Below are positions 1 through 10,640 of a DNA stretch of 64,000 bases, one piece after another. The position numbers were made by a program, and so were the translations under genes. Numbering within the stretch: position 1 is the stretch's first letter; every line of letters begins with the position of its first letter. Source of the DNA: Tubiluchus corallicola (Eukaryota; Priapulida; Priapulimorpha; Priapulimorphida; Tubiluchidae); the NCBI GenBank assembly GCA_030141605.1, contig JAQGDQ010000105.1, forward strand, positions 436,001 to 500,000, given 5' to 3'. The notes beneath the pieces were generated by a model. It was given only the letters and a program-made list of their open reading frames with translations, was not told where the DNA came from and searched no databases.

Positions 1-168
1 AGACAGATCCGATATAGAGTCATAACCTCAGTGACAGACACTTGCACAAATATGCAGTAGTTAAATATACATCATTATTACATATTTACTTAAATAAATA
101 ACAAATTAATCACATTCATAAATTACGTATAGTACAATTGCCATATGTATTCGTGGAGCTTCAGACAG
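1..168. other. 3' flank of TMEM222
   Basis: A/T-rich non-coding DNA below the TMEM222 stop codon. No AATAAA on the minus strand was seen here, so the polyadenylation site may use a variant signal or lie outside the window. Confidence 0.5.
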
Positions 169-3100
169 TCACACTGGTGGTCTAAGCACCAGCACAAGTG
201 TAATCGTTAATCCAGCTATGACGATAAAAGGCAACCATGTTTTCAACAGACCACGAAGACTGCAAAAAATTCCTTTTGTTACCACAGGTAAATTCAATTT
301 TAACGCAAATTATTTATTTTCATGCTATGTTTCTATTTGTGATTGATCAATGACTGATTATCATCTGCTCAGAGCAATGGTGATTGGCCCATAATTAGCT
401 TACTACCAAAGGTTTAATTGAGAATTAATGTCAAATAATTGCAAGTAACATTAACTACTGTTACTATGAGGCAAATAAACGTGTCAAAAAGTGTATAATT
501 TCAAATTGGGGCAATGGAAATCCACTGACAACTTTCTGGATAGTTCTGCTGAGGTACAGACTTAGCCAGTAATAAATCCACAAGCAACAAATATAGCAAA
601 ATTAAACAATCAACTAGAATGCTAAATGCTTTCTTCATTTGTTAATAATACAACAAAAAGAAGAATAAAAAATTTATCAAAAAAAGTACAGCTTTGTCAT
701 TGCTATACTAACTGTCAACTTGTGTCACAGTGTTGGATATTATAGTAGCAACCATAAAAAAATGGAACTTTGATATCAGTTTTCCCCCAAAAAAGTCAAC
801 TTCCCCAAAGGGACAGCTGTTGTATGTATGATTTTTCTGGTGACAGCTTATCAATGGACCAAGTACATTTAGTGCTGTAAGCTATAAGCATTACCTTACA
901 TATTTACCATACAGCAACATAAGAAAACAGAGCTTAATCATATTCCATGATGTGCTACTGTCATACTTCATCATATTCAAGGCTGTTGCAACATGAGAAT
1001 GACAATTATCACAGCAGAGATTGTGCTAGAAAAGTAAAAAACAAACATTGCAAAAACTTTGTAACAAAACAGAAATTCTAATTTCTAGCTACAGAAATAT
1101 AACATAGCAATAATATAAAATAACTCATCAAATGACTAAGAGTTGTTTATAACAACAGCATTTGTAAACTATTTTAGCTTATCTCTGCCACATTACAGTT
1201 GCACTTGAGGAGAAAATACTGCCATAGTATATATACTACCATGGTATAGTACCCATACTCATACTAGAGGTCACATGATTTATACCCATACCATAGTATA
1301 AGCAGCAGGTTTTTCAAAAATAATTTTTATACTCTATTGCTGGATTCAGCCATGCATTTTAAATCAATTTTTTTAAATGTGGAACTGTTTTGACTTCATA
1401 ATGTGCAAATGCATAATCTCAGTGTTTTTAGCATAGGTATAGTTACTGTAAGTATTTTAATTGTGTGTATAATATGGCTTTATGCTCAAATAAAGAGTAA
1501 TCAATCAATCAATCAATCTGCAAGCTCAAAGTTAAATTTCATTAGTTTCAGTACTTTTAAAGTCAAAATTCTCAGAACTACTTTTACCGGGTGAAAAATA
1601 ACATGACCATAAGTATAACAATAAAATTTAAGCAATCTCATTCAATTATATCTACCATATGACCTTTATACTCTTCTGATGCATCAAAGACACCTCTATC
1701 CCAAGCCTGCTGTCCACCAGGCACTTTCTCTAGTGGTAATCGCCAATATCTATTAAAAGTCATTTAACCAAGTTTGTAAAAAAGGAAACATAATTCCAAG
1801 CATTAACAGATATATTCTACAAGTAATGATCAACTACTCCTCGAAAACAGAAGAATATGAAGCTCACTTCAAAGTCACACACAATTGATCACATGAATCT
1901 AAATGATATTAAAGGAAAAGCCAAGTCTCTTGGTAAGGTGAGCTTATTCAAATATATGAGAAAATGTTAGAAAGTTTCAGAAATAAAACTGTGATTGAAC
2001 ACCTCGTATAATCAGTAAAATCAATTTAGAGCTGCGACCACTTCACACTTGTGCAAGTTAATTTTGAGCAAAAAATGGCATCAATCATTTACCCTGCAAT
2101 ACAAACACTTATCCCACAAGGTGCTTGAGCAATCGCTTATGAAGGTGCAGTTACAATTATTAATTATAAAGAATCCAAAAGTTAAACTAGTAATTGTTAG
2201 TATAATTTTTAATGAATCTCGTTGCCCACTATGTAATCAAAAACAGTAATTGACCATAGTATAGTAGCCTGGAATTAACCCTGATAAAACGTAAAAATAA
2301 TAGAATTATTTTAACAAGCTAAAACTGAACTTTATAAACTAAGTAACCTGCCTGGCACTTACTATATGCTTCAAGAATTGCATTCTTATCTGAAAGTCAA
2401 CAAAGATGTCTGTAAATTAACAATGTGCCTTAAACAATTTACAGTACTTACACATTTTATTATAATAACATGGATTAAAGCTACGTAAGCTAAGCTCTTT
2501 AAAGCTACTGCTAATTGATCCGATAACTAATTTTCACATAAACACAGCTAAACATAATGCAAAAATAGCAAAACTTCTGAGTGAATTGCAGACGTTTTGC
2601 TATGCACACTTTCACAGCATTCACACTGTCCACCAGCTTACGCATTTTTTCAAACATGCCAGCAGCAAGGTTCGTTTGGCGGGAGATAAGAAATATTTAA
2701 ATATCCTTTGCATTTCTAAGCAAGACATTTTGTGCAGATATATACACTGTGTGGTAATTTCAATATTTTTAATTGTGTGTTAGAATACAATATTGTTCAA
2801 GGGTTGGTTTTCCTTTTAAACACTTTTGCAATAACGAGTGTACATATCCTACATCCAAATACACACAGGGAAAAGCAGATTTTTGGAGAAATTATGTTTG
2901 TATAAACAGAATAATTTAAAACATATTTCTGAAACTTTTGCATACTTTGTCGGATTACCAAATGCCATACAATCTTCCTGAAAAGAAAAACAAACAGATT
3001 TATTAACAAACTTCAAAAAAATAAAAACTATTTAATTCATAAAATACAATTTATATTTTTATTTAATTCCAAATTCAAAATGATATTATGTATAGCATTT

Positions 3101-6100
3101 CAGCAAAATAATGTAATATTAATAGCAGCAAGACCTAGCAAAAAAATATGTTTGCAACAAAGGGACTTGACTTCATGCTAATGCATGTTAATCATTGCCA
3201 AATCAGAAGTATGGCTCCTTTGCTTTAAATCAAATTATACTAATGGATGGTTCGTTTGTTTATTTATTTGTTAGCTTGTTTTTTTTAAATTGTTTTATCA
3301 TAGATCCAGTTCTGCTGGATCTGGATTGAACCCATATCTTAACATCCAGGATCCAGAACGACAAACGTCACTTAATTGTCATTTATGCCTAACATAAATT
3401 ATATTAAAACTATTAAATAAATTCATTGTATTACAAGTACCATGCCCATTTGCCAATGGTTCATTGATTTGTTAATAAATAAATTCAAGTGAATTTACAT
3501 TTATTTTTGTTGGGTTCATAGTAAAGACACCAAACCATGTTTTTACTGCTTGAAGTTGGCAAAATAGATGGCTCTAAATTTTTAGCAGACATTTTGGCAG
3601 GACTAGTGGTTCTCTTTGTAGTGAGCAACTGCATGAAGACTTGTGGTACCTCTGACGCTACTTACAAGCACAGTAAGGAAAAAATAAGAATTATTTTTGT
3701 TAAATTTCTAAATATTTTAATGGAACCAATACAATTCTTAAAAAAACTTAACATTATTTACACAGACTGCTGTGCATATTTTTTTGCCTTATAATAGTGC
3801 CTTATTATATTATATTACATTACATTACATTACATTACATTACATTACATTACATTACATTACACTACATTACATTACATTATATTATATCATGTCATAT
3901 CATATCATATTATATTATATTTCTATATTATAGTGCCTTATTGTTTTTGCTTTTCCCATAAGACAAACATGGGAAGGCAAACAATGAAATTATTAAGCCT
4001 GAAAATTTTTTTTTACCAGATCCAGATTAGTTTCTTCTCTATTAAATTTGCCAAATGGCATGTACCCGAATCCTGTACACTCCTAACTGCTATAAAGTTC
4101 AAGGTTCAAGTTGAGAAAAAATACTTACAGAAACATAATATGGTCCTGCAAAATCTCTTATAATTCCAGATGAAGTTGCAATACCCATGTGCCCAATAAA
4201 TGGAAACAACCATCTGAAAAATAAAATTTGTTGATAATTTTTTATATGTGATACTGTTCTTCTGCTACTTTACAAGACTATAAAATTGTATAATTTATAT
4301 AATTGCATCTTATATAATTTTTCTTTATAAAATTTAAATTTCAAAACAGAAAATACAGAGCAAGCCTCACTTCAACAAATAATATCTTGAATGGCATTTT
4401 GTGCAGAAGCACAGTCACAGAAGCTGGTATAAAATAGATGTTTGTTAGCATTTGAGTAAAATGAACAACAAGGTAATGAACTTCAAAATAAAGAAAACCA
4501 TCTGAATCCAAAGCTTAAAACCACTCACGTCATCACCTTACTATAAAACACATTATGTGTCAGTGCTAATTTACATCTACTTCTTCCTAGGAAGGACATA
4601 CTTATGTTTAAGCTGAAGTCACTGAAAACATTTTACTCAAATATCACATATTATCTGCATAATATATAAAAATAAGAAAAACTAAAAATGTAGTGCTTAG
4701 GTCATTTGATAAAAATACTACCACAGACTGGTTGGCAGAAATTACAGAATCAAAATGGAAAAAAGCAATTTGTTTTTCTGTCATGATGTTCTTTAATGGG
4801 AAAGCATCGTCTGCAACAAATACAAATGGGAGGCCTTTGTCATGGAAAGGATCTGCTATCAGTAGGGCATCCCAATTCTCATTTTACAACATCTCGCTGA
4901 ACCTAGCATTTCTCCATAGTCCTCCATCAGATACACCTCCATTAATTCCTATGTTTGTATATAGGAATTCATATATAACTGCCATTAATATTATACGGTG
5001 GAACCCTTTGTAATTGTAAAAGTATGAACCCCACTTTCTGCTGGAAGTTGAACGGCAATATGCTTCCCAATGATTGGGTATCAGCAGTTGGGAAAATACC
5101 ACCTGGCTTGAAATTGTTCTGCGATTTGCGTCTATGTAATTGGGGATCCATTGGAGTCTAAAAATAATTTTAACTCTTTTTTGTTACCATTAGTCCACCC
5201 TTCTTTGTTATAAAAACACACAACCATCTATAAAATTTGTGCGTGTTGTGTCGTATCATATTACAAGCTGTGTATCATTGGTAAAATAATGAACAGTATC
5301 ATTATCAAGTGAGAACTATGCTATGATGTGATATTATTTAAGTTGTAAAACTTGAAAAAATAAGAGATAACTACATGCAGACGATATAATAATACAGGCC
5401 TAACAGTTTACCTGTAGCAAATTTCTGAAGCATGAATTTATAGAATACCTGCCGGTACTTTTCCTGAAAAATAGCTTCGCACATTTCTGGCATAATAAAA
5501 GATAAACTGGGCTTCAATATTCTAGTCGAATATTGTATAGTGGTGCAAGAAACACCTGTCACCAAAAATCTTAGAGTGGCCTCCAAGCGGGAGCTGGTGA
5601 TATCGCTTCTTTCACATTTGTCTCCATCTTTTGAATATAAAGAGAAACTTGTTCCAATAAATAGTCAAATACTTTAGGTGACACACGCATGTAGTTCAAA
5701 AAAAAATCACGTGGCAGCTCAACTTTCAAGTCTTTGAAAATCTAGCTGTAACTGCCCCTTAGGCCTCTTCGCTGAAGCCATTTGTTCATCCAAACTTTTC
5801 TAACTCTTTCTTTTCTAACTTTTCTAATCGCACAACCTAACACAATAGATAATAAAGCACGTTTGCATGTTGGCACAATAATTTGTCCAAGAGACGGACA
5901 CCATTTGTTGGTTTGTTGAATGCTTATTGCCAGTGTTTGGCAGAGTACAGTTTGATGTGTTTAAACACGCATCAGTTTTTAGACTGCCAGTTTTGTTTTG
6001 AAAGTTTAAAAACTGATCGTGTAAATGGACTTTAAGAATGAGCTGTTGATGTAGCTGAAGGAATAGAAGATATTTCATATTCCCAGAAGCTCAAACATCT

Positions 6101-7001
6101 ATGGTTGTACTGGCTGACTATTAGAAGCCGCCATGGAAGAAGTACATACGCAAATCAAGAGGAAGACAAACTTTTGACAGAACGCAGAATATTTCATGCA
6201 TCTTACTCAAAGTCACTGCCAAAAATGATTTGAGATGCTCAAATGTTTCAAAAATGATGATGCACACCTTGTCTTTCTAATTTTGTACGAGATGCTAAAA
6301 ATCTATGCAACACTGCCTGTGACTACAGCGACTGTAGAATGCTCCTTTTCAAGTGTCTAGAGCCCATACTCCAGAAAATGAAATTAAGCAAGAACTTAAA
6401 ACAAAAAAGACACCCCTCCTCACTGAATAATTTTGTACACTGCACAGACATATTATGATAAAGAGTATCCAAGGCCAAATTATTGCCTTTTTGGCTTCTA
6501 GGTTAATGAAATTATGGGGTCCCCTCAGACAGAACCACCATGTAACTCGCCCACACCCGTCTTGAATATTATTTATTCATGATATATTTTAGCGACATTT
6601 ACATAGCTTGAAGTAATCTTATTGAAGCAAATCTATCTTTTGTTTGTCAATAAAAATAGTCTTTAAGAAATACCACTTTTTTCTACTTATTGCAAACCAA
6701 ATTAACACATATGTCAACGCAACCGTACAGAAAAAAACAGATTTTTTACCAAATGTTACCAAAGCTTGATGGGCCCTACGCTGCAACCTACACTAGTTTA
6801 CAGGCTATGCATTTAATACAATAAAAGAATAGGATAATCTGGCCCTGCCAATACCACTCACGTCAGCAAAGGTATCGGTGTCCACACAATACAGTACGGA
6901 TATCGACAGCGTTTATGGTCAACATCATCTCGCGAAAAAGTTGTAAGTTGTCGTTTCATGTTATTAATTTCCACACTTTCCTCAGTATTTACTTCTTCCA
7001 T
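169..7001 (-). CDS. TMEM222: TMEM222 (DUF778 family) membrane protein, six exons
   Basis: Coding exons in transcript order: 7001-6862, 4213-4129, 2977-2946, 1749-1656, 1025-908 and 272-169. They join in phase to 190 aa; the human protein is about 208 aa. Diagnostic stretches are CRYPYCIVWTPIP in exon 1, FPFIGHMGIATSSGIIRDFA in exon 2, EDCMAFGNP in exon 3, AWDRGVFDASEEYKGHM in exon 4, HNLCCDNCHSHVATALN in exon 5 and LLKTWLPFIVI in exon 6. All match the TMEM222 family (named from memory). The last two exons carry hydrophobic segments that probably span the membrane; the family is found in endomembranes and its biochemistry is poorly known. The exon 5 donor is chosen as GTAAAT at 907-902, because the downstream GTAAGG at 899 would break the frame; this drops about four residues found in relatives. 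The exon 6 acceptor (AAAAG) is weak. Intron 1 (about 2.6 kb) is full of transposon relics. Confidence 0.93.
1480..1522. repeat. (TCAA)n short tandem repeat after an AATAAA-like tail
   Basis: AATAAAGAG is followed by about four TCAA units, inside the intron between TMEM222 exons 4 and 5. A polyadenylation-like hexamer followed directly by a simple repeat is typical of the 3' end of a LINE or SINE. No coding remnant is recognisable upstream. Confidence 0.5.
1913..2815. mobile_element. TTAA-flanked MITE, family 1, copy A
   Basis: The element begins AGGAAAAGCCAAG just after a TTAA (1909-1912) and ends TTGGTTTTCCTT just before another TTAA (2816-2819), so the termini are inverted repeats. It shares long stretches with the copy at 54846-55446, for example around 2025-2250 (GTAAAATCAATTTA, GCCCACTATGTAAT) and 2640-2815. 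It is about 300 bp longer than that copy. It lies in the intron between TMEM222 exons 3 and 4. No transposase is encoded, so it is non-autonomous. A TTAA target with AGG termini suggests the Kolobok or piggyBac superfamily (inference). Confidence 0.75.
3803..3921. repeat. (ATTAC)n / (ATATC)n pentanucleotide microsatellite
   Basis: About 15 copies of ATTAC drift into TATAT and CATAT variants. The tract is flanked on both sides by a direct repeat ATAGTGCCTTATT (about 3786 and 3931). It lies in the intron between TMEM222 exons 2 and 3. Confidence 0.9.
4690..5790 (-). pseudogene. PIF/Harbinger transposase relic (DDE_Tnp_4 type)
   Basis: Minus-strand peptides spread over three frames line up with PIF/Harbinger nuclease sequences in the correct order. 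They are an N-terminal piece (NYMRVSPKVFDYLLEQV, about 5700-5620), ATLRFLVTGVSCTTIQYS (about 5580), GKHIAVQLPAESG (about 5060), SYFYNYKGFHRIILMAV (about 5020), TNIGINGGVSDGGLW (about 4960) and LPFVFVADDAFPLKNIMTE (about 4840). Several frameshifts and stops separate them, so the copy is dead. The family cuts DNA as a DDE transposase with 3-bp target duplications. It lies antisense-free (same strand) in TMEM222 intron 1. Terminal repeats were not located. Confidence 0.85.
6230..6480 (+). pseudogene. hAT-family transposase relic, C-terminal dimerisation domain
   Basis: One plus-strand frame reads HLVFLILYEMLKIYATLPVT followed by TATVECSFSSV and then a stop. This is the hallmark end of hAT transposases and of domesticated ZMYM-like proteins. 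Related but frameshifted sequence may extend upstream to about 5830. It sits in TMEM222 intron 1 next to the Harbinger relic and cannot encode a working protein. Confidence 0.8.
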
Positions 7002-7437
7002 CGCTAGATCACTATTATCCCATATCAAGTATTAGCGGAAGATCGCATAATTACGGCGCACCGTATCATTCTGGCTGGACTACATTCATTCGACTAGCCG
7101 CACATATACGCCGTATTACGCACAAAACTTCCAATAATTACAAGTACGGATGAGCAAAATAGAACATCGAACGTTCGAATTTGATTCGAACTTAAAATAG
7201 GGAGTCAAATTTGAGCACTTTGACTACATAATTATTACGTTCTTTATTATTAAAACGTTTGATAATGCAATCAGCACAGTTCTGCTGCAATTTCTGTGCA
7301 CGTTTTTTTAAAAAAAATAATCAAAGTTTTTGCTGGCAGAACAAAATCATGCAATGGTCTTTGTGACTTTTTTGCATGATCCTTGTGAGACCACTTTTTA
7401 GTGATTAGGCAAAGCCCTGCAAAGGATTTTGCTCATT
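7002..7437. other. 5' flank of TMEM222 and unassigned spacer
   Basis: The first 140 bp upstream of the TMEM222 start are richer in CpG than the surroundings (for example GGCGCACCG, GCCGTATTACG), as expected near an animal promoter, but no TATA box or defined element is evident. Around 7165-7200 lies a short inverted repeat built from GTTCGAA and TTCGAAC. The rest is featureless. Confidence 0.4.
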
Positions 7438-10400
7438 AATATAATAATAATAATAATAATCTTTTATTTATCTTTTAACACACACAGTTACAATACAATT
7501 AATTTAGCAACAAAAATGTGAAGAAAGGGCAGCGAAAGACCAATTGGTCATCTAGTCAGCTGCCCTTTGGTTAGTGATGAACATTTTTTAAAGGCGCTAT
7601 GCTACAGTGTATTAGTGTTAGTACTGCTTATTATAAAAACTAAATTGTTAGGAATGACATAAAATTGATAATGATATGCTTATAATGTGTTAGTACAATT
7701 CATACACAGTAATAATAAGTGCATAATAATAATAAAAAAAAATCAAACTGAAGATAACTGAAATAAGGACTGAAACAAGAACTGAAATAAAAATCTGACA
7801 TCAGGAACATAATAACAATGGCAACTGAAATTTACTTTATAACGCAAGCATAATGTAAAAAAATACAGAGCGATTTTTGATGATCTGATGTAAAATAAAT
7901 TGGGAGATAGTTAGAGCACAAAAAATTACCTGTATGACTGCATGAGGAGATTGACAATTGGAGTCCAGACTTTGAAAATGATCTACAGAAGTTAGACAAT
8001 AAACAATCAAATATGGAAGTTAATTGATCCTGCTATAACAGTAACTGCTCTTGCAAAAGGAATAAAAGTTGTTCAGTAATAAGTTTGCAAGAGTTGACAT
8101 TTATATAATTTACTTAAGTGACAGATACTAGTTGATTGCTTAAGATCATCTGAAAGAGTATTCCATAGAACTGTACCATTATGTTTTAAAGTTTGTAAAC
8201 CTTTTGTTGTGTTAAATCTTTCCTGAAAATAGTTTTGTTTGGTAGCTGCTCTTGTAGAATACTGATGAACGTCACTAATCTTTTTGAAATAATTGCCGTA
8301 TAATTTAGGTAGAATGCCCTTTTTATAGTTGAACATGAATTTCGCTAACTCAAGCTTATAAATTTCATTAATTTTTAATAATTGCAAAGCATAATAGGAG
8401 GGGGTAGCATGATCTCGGAACCCAGCAAAAGTCATTGTTTTGATAATTTTGTTATGTGCTGCTGTAAGTGGTTTCAAAACAGATTTTTTCGCTGTGCCCC
8501 ACGATAAGATACAATAGTTAATGTGTGGGTACACAATGGCAAAGTAAATCATTTTTAGTATATCCGTGCTCAAGTAATGCCTCAATTTAAAAAATATACC
8601 TGTAACTTTGCTTACTTTGTAGGTAATATTTTTTATGTGTGTTGACCAATTAAGGGTGTCATCTATGTAGACGCCCAAATATTTTATGTCTGATACTTGT
8701 TCTAATAAACAGTCTTGCATGGATACTGTTATAATGGAGTTTTCGTTGTTTTCAAATTTATTTCTTATGATCATAAATTTTGTTTTATTATAGTTTACTG
8801 TTAACTTATTTGTACGCATCCATGTGTTAATTTTGATCAGTTCTTCATTACTTTTAAGCTCAAGATTTTGCGTATCGTTGTCTGCTAAGAAGAGGTTAGT
8901 GTCATCAGCAAAAAGTCGTGTTTGCATGTTAGTACAAAGAGGGAGGTCATTTATATATATCAGGAAAAGAAGTGGACCCAAGGTGGATCCTTGAGGTACA
9001 CCACATTGTATTGAGCATAGGTCAGAGGCAAAATTGTCAACTACCGTAAATTGGTGTCTGTTCGTAAGATATGACTGGAATAGTTTTTGCGTGATTCCAC
9101 GGATACCATAATAGTCCATTTTGTTGAGTAGAATGTCGTGTTGAACGGTGTCAAAAGCTTTTGTTAAATCAAGAAAGATGCCGCAGGTAAGTAATTTATT
9201 GTCTAGGTTTGTCAGAAGATTGTCTATGATTTCAGCAGTTGCTAATATTGTGGAATGATTTTTGCGGAAACCGAATTGAAAACACGATATTGTATCATTT
9301 TTGATTAAATATGTCATCAGGCGTTTATATAAAATTGACTCAAAAATTTTGGCAATGGGTGATATGAGTGAGATGGGTCGGTAGTTGTTCAGCTCGTTTG
9401 GATCATCTTTTTTATATATGGGGATTACTTTTGCCAGTTTTAAAGTGTCGGGGAATGTCCCAGTCAGAATTGACGCATTAAACAGATTTGTAAGCGGAGT
9501 TGAAATTATGTTTTTTGACATTTTGAAATATGTAATTGGGATGTCATAAGGGCCTTTTGCTTTATTGGGATCTAGTCTATCAATAGCTTGGGAAATCTCG
9601 ATTTCGCTAACTGGTGTGATATAGAAAGAATTTTCTTGGGGATGCATTAAATAGTCTGTATACTTACAGTTTTGGGGTTGTGTTATGCGTGATGCCAGTG
9701 ATATACCAATGTTTGCAAAAAAACTGTTAAAAGCATTAGCTTTATGGTGCGGGTCGCATGAGGTTGTGCCTTGGTAACGAACTTTAGTTGGCATTATACT
9801 TGCTGTCTTTTTTTTAATTTTGAGAAGTTCATTGATAGTGCTCCAAGTTTGTTTCATGTTATTTTTGTTTGCAAGCAAGATCTGGGAGTAATACTTCTTT
9901 TTGGATGCATGTTTGATGTGATTAAGTTTGTTAGAATATGTTTTATATAAATTTTGCTTATACAGTGAGTTGGATAACTTGTGTGTTGTATACATACGGC
10001 TTCTTGTTTTAATAGAATTGAGAATGCCGGGAGTGATCCATGGTTTAGCTATAGTTTTTGAGTTTTTCCTTGATAACGTTTTGAGTGGGGCATGTTTGTC
10101 AAGTAATGTTTTAAACGAGTCCATGAATTGTGAGCAGTAAGAGTGTATGTCTGCTTCGCCATCATTCAGTGTTAAGTTACTTATATTAACTTGAAGCTCG
10201 CTTAAAAAGTTACCTTGATTGAATGATCTCGTACATCTGATTGTTTTTTTAATGTTGTTGTGCAGGAGATTAGTATTTCTTATAATGGCAAATATTGGCA
10301 AGTGGTCCGCAATGGGGTTAGTAATGATGCCAGATGTGATGGGTGTAGAAAGATTATTAGTATAAATATGATCAATTAGGGTGTGTGACGTTGGAGTAAT

Positions 10401-10640
10401 TCTAGTTGGTCGCGTGATAATTGGTGTAAATTGATTTGAGAAGAGCATGTTGAGATACTTATCAATAAATGGTTTGTTATCATGTTGATATAAGTCTATA
10501 TTAATGTCTCCACATATATAAGCTGGTTTGCCTGTGGAGTTGATAGTGCAAAGAACTGATTCTAATTCGTCATGAAAATGTTCGACTGGGGTGTTTGGAT
10601 GCATTAATATCAACAATGTGCAAACATCCTACATAATTAT
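7438..10640 (-). mobile_element. LINE retrotransposon (CR1/Jockey-like), 5'-truncated, nearly intact
   Basis: The element runs on the minus strand. Its ORF2 occupies 10616-8073, followed by about 600 bp of 3' untranslated sequence and a terminal (ATT)n tail at 7460-7438. The upstream half of the endonuclease is missing and no ORF1 is present, which is the usual 5' truncation by incomplete target-primed reverse transcription. The long open frame suggests a fairly recent insertion. It lies upstream of TMEM222 in the same orientation. Confidence 0.9.
8073..10616 (-). CDS. LINE ORF2 protein: partial endonuclease plus reverse transcriptase
   Basis: 847 codons with no stop. Residues about 30-110 are the C-terminal half of an apurinic-type endonuclease (GDINIDL near 36-42, SHTLIDHIY at 77-85, ADHLPIF at 103-109). 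The reverse transcriptase spans about 395-660: NYRPISLISP (411-420), the first catalytic aspartate in FLDLTKAFD (481-489), GVPQGSTLGPLLFLIYINDL (539-558) and the FADD box (569-572). KYLGVYIDDTLNW follows, then a C-terminal domain containing VLWNTLSDDLK. The enzyme would copy its own RNA at a nicked target. The Met at the annotated start is only the first in the open frame, since the true N-terminus is truncated. CR1/Jockey is my best family guess; RTE-like enzymes are less likely. Confidence 0.9.
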   Translation of the reverse strand: MLILMHPNTPVEHFHDELESVLCTINSTGKPAYICGDINIDLYQHDNKPFIDKYLNMLFSNQFTPIITRPTRITPTSHTLIDHIYTNNLSTPITSGIITNPIADHLPIFAIIRNTNLLHNNIKKTIRCTRSFNQGNFLSELQVNISNLTLNDGEADIHSYCSQFMDSFKTLLDKHAPLKTLSRKNSKTIAKPWITPGILNSIKTRSRMYTTHKLSNSLYKQNLYKTYSNKLNHIKHASKKKYYSQILLANKNNMKQTWSTINELLKIKKKTASIMPTKVRYQGTTSCDPHHKANAFNSFFANIGISLASRITQPQNCKYTDYLMHPQENSFYITPVSEIEISQAIDRLDPNKAKGPYDIPITYFKMSKNIISTPLTNLFNASILTGTFPDTLKLAKVIPIYKKDDPNELNNYRPISLISPIAKIFESILYKRLMTYLIKNDTISCFQFGFRKNHSTILATAEIIDNLLTNLDNKLLTCGIFLDLTKAFDTVQHDILLNKMDYYGIRGITQKLFQSYLTNRHQFTVVDNFASDLCSIQCGVPQGSTLGPLLFLIYINDLPLCTNMQTRLFADDTNLFLADNDTQNLELKSNEELIKINTWMRTNKLTVNYNKTKFMIIRNKFENNENSIITVSMQDCLLEQVSDIKYLGVYIDDTLNWSTHIKNITYKVSKVTGIFFKLRHYLSTDILKMIYFAIVYPHINYCILSWGTAKKSVLKPLTAAHNKIIKTMTFAGFRDHATPSYYALQLLKINEIYKLELAKFMFNYKKGILPKLYGNYFKKISDVHQYSTRAATKQNYFQERFNTTKGLQTLKHNGTVLWNTLSDDLKQSTSICHLSKLYKCQLLQTYY

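Noticed and set aside
900-907. Alternative longer TMEM222 exon 5 ending KY before GTAAGG
   Set aside because: It preserves residues found in relatives, but no acceptor in phase was found downstream; the summed exons would not divide by three.
3537-3794. 85-codon plus-strand open frame in a TMEM222 intron
   Set aside because: No family resemblance and it runs into a microsatellite.
4693-5013. 106-codon plus-strand open frame
   Set aside because: It is the antisense of the Harbinger transposase relic, which explains the sequence better.
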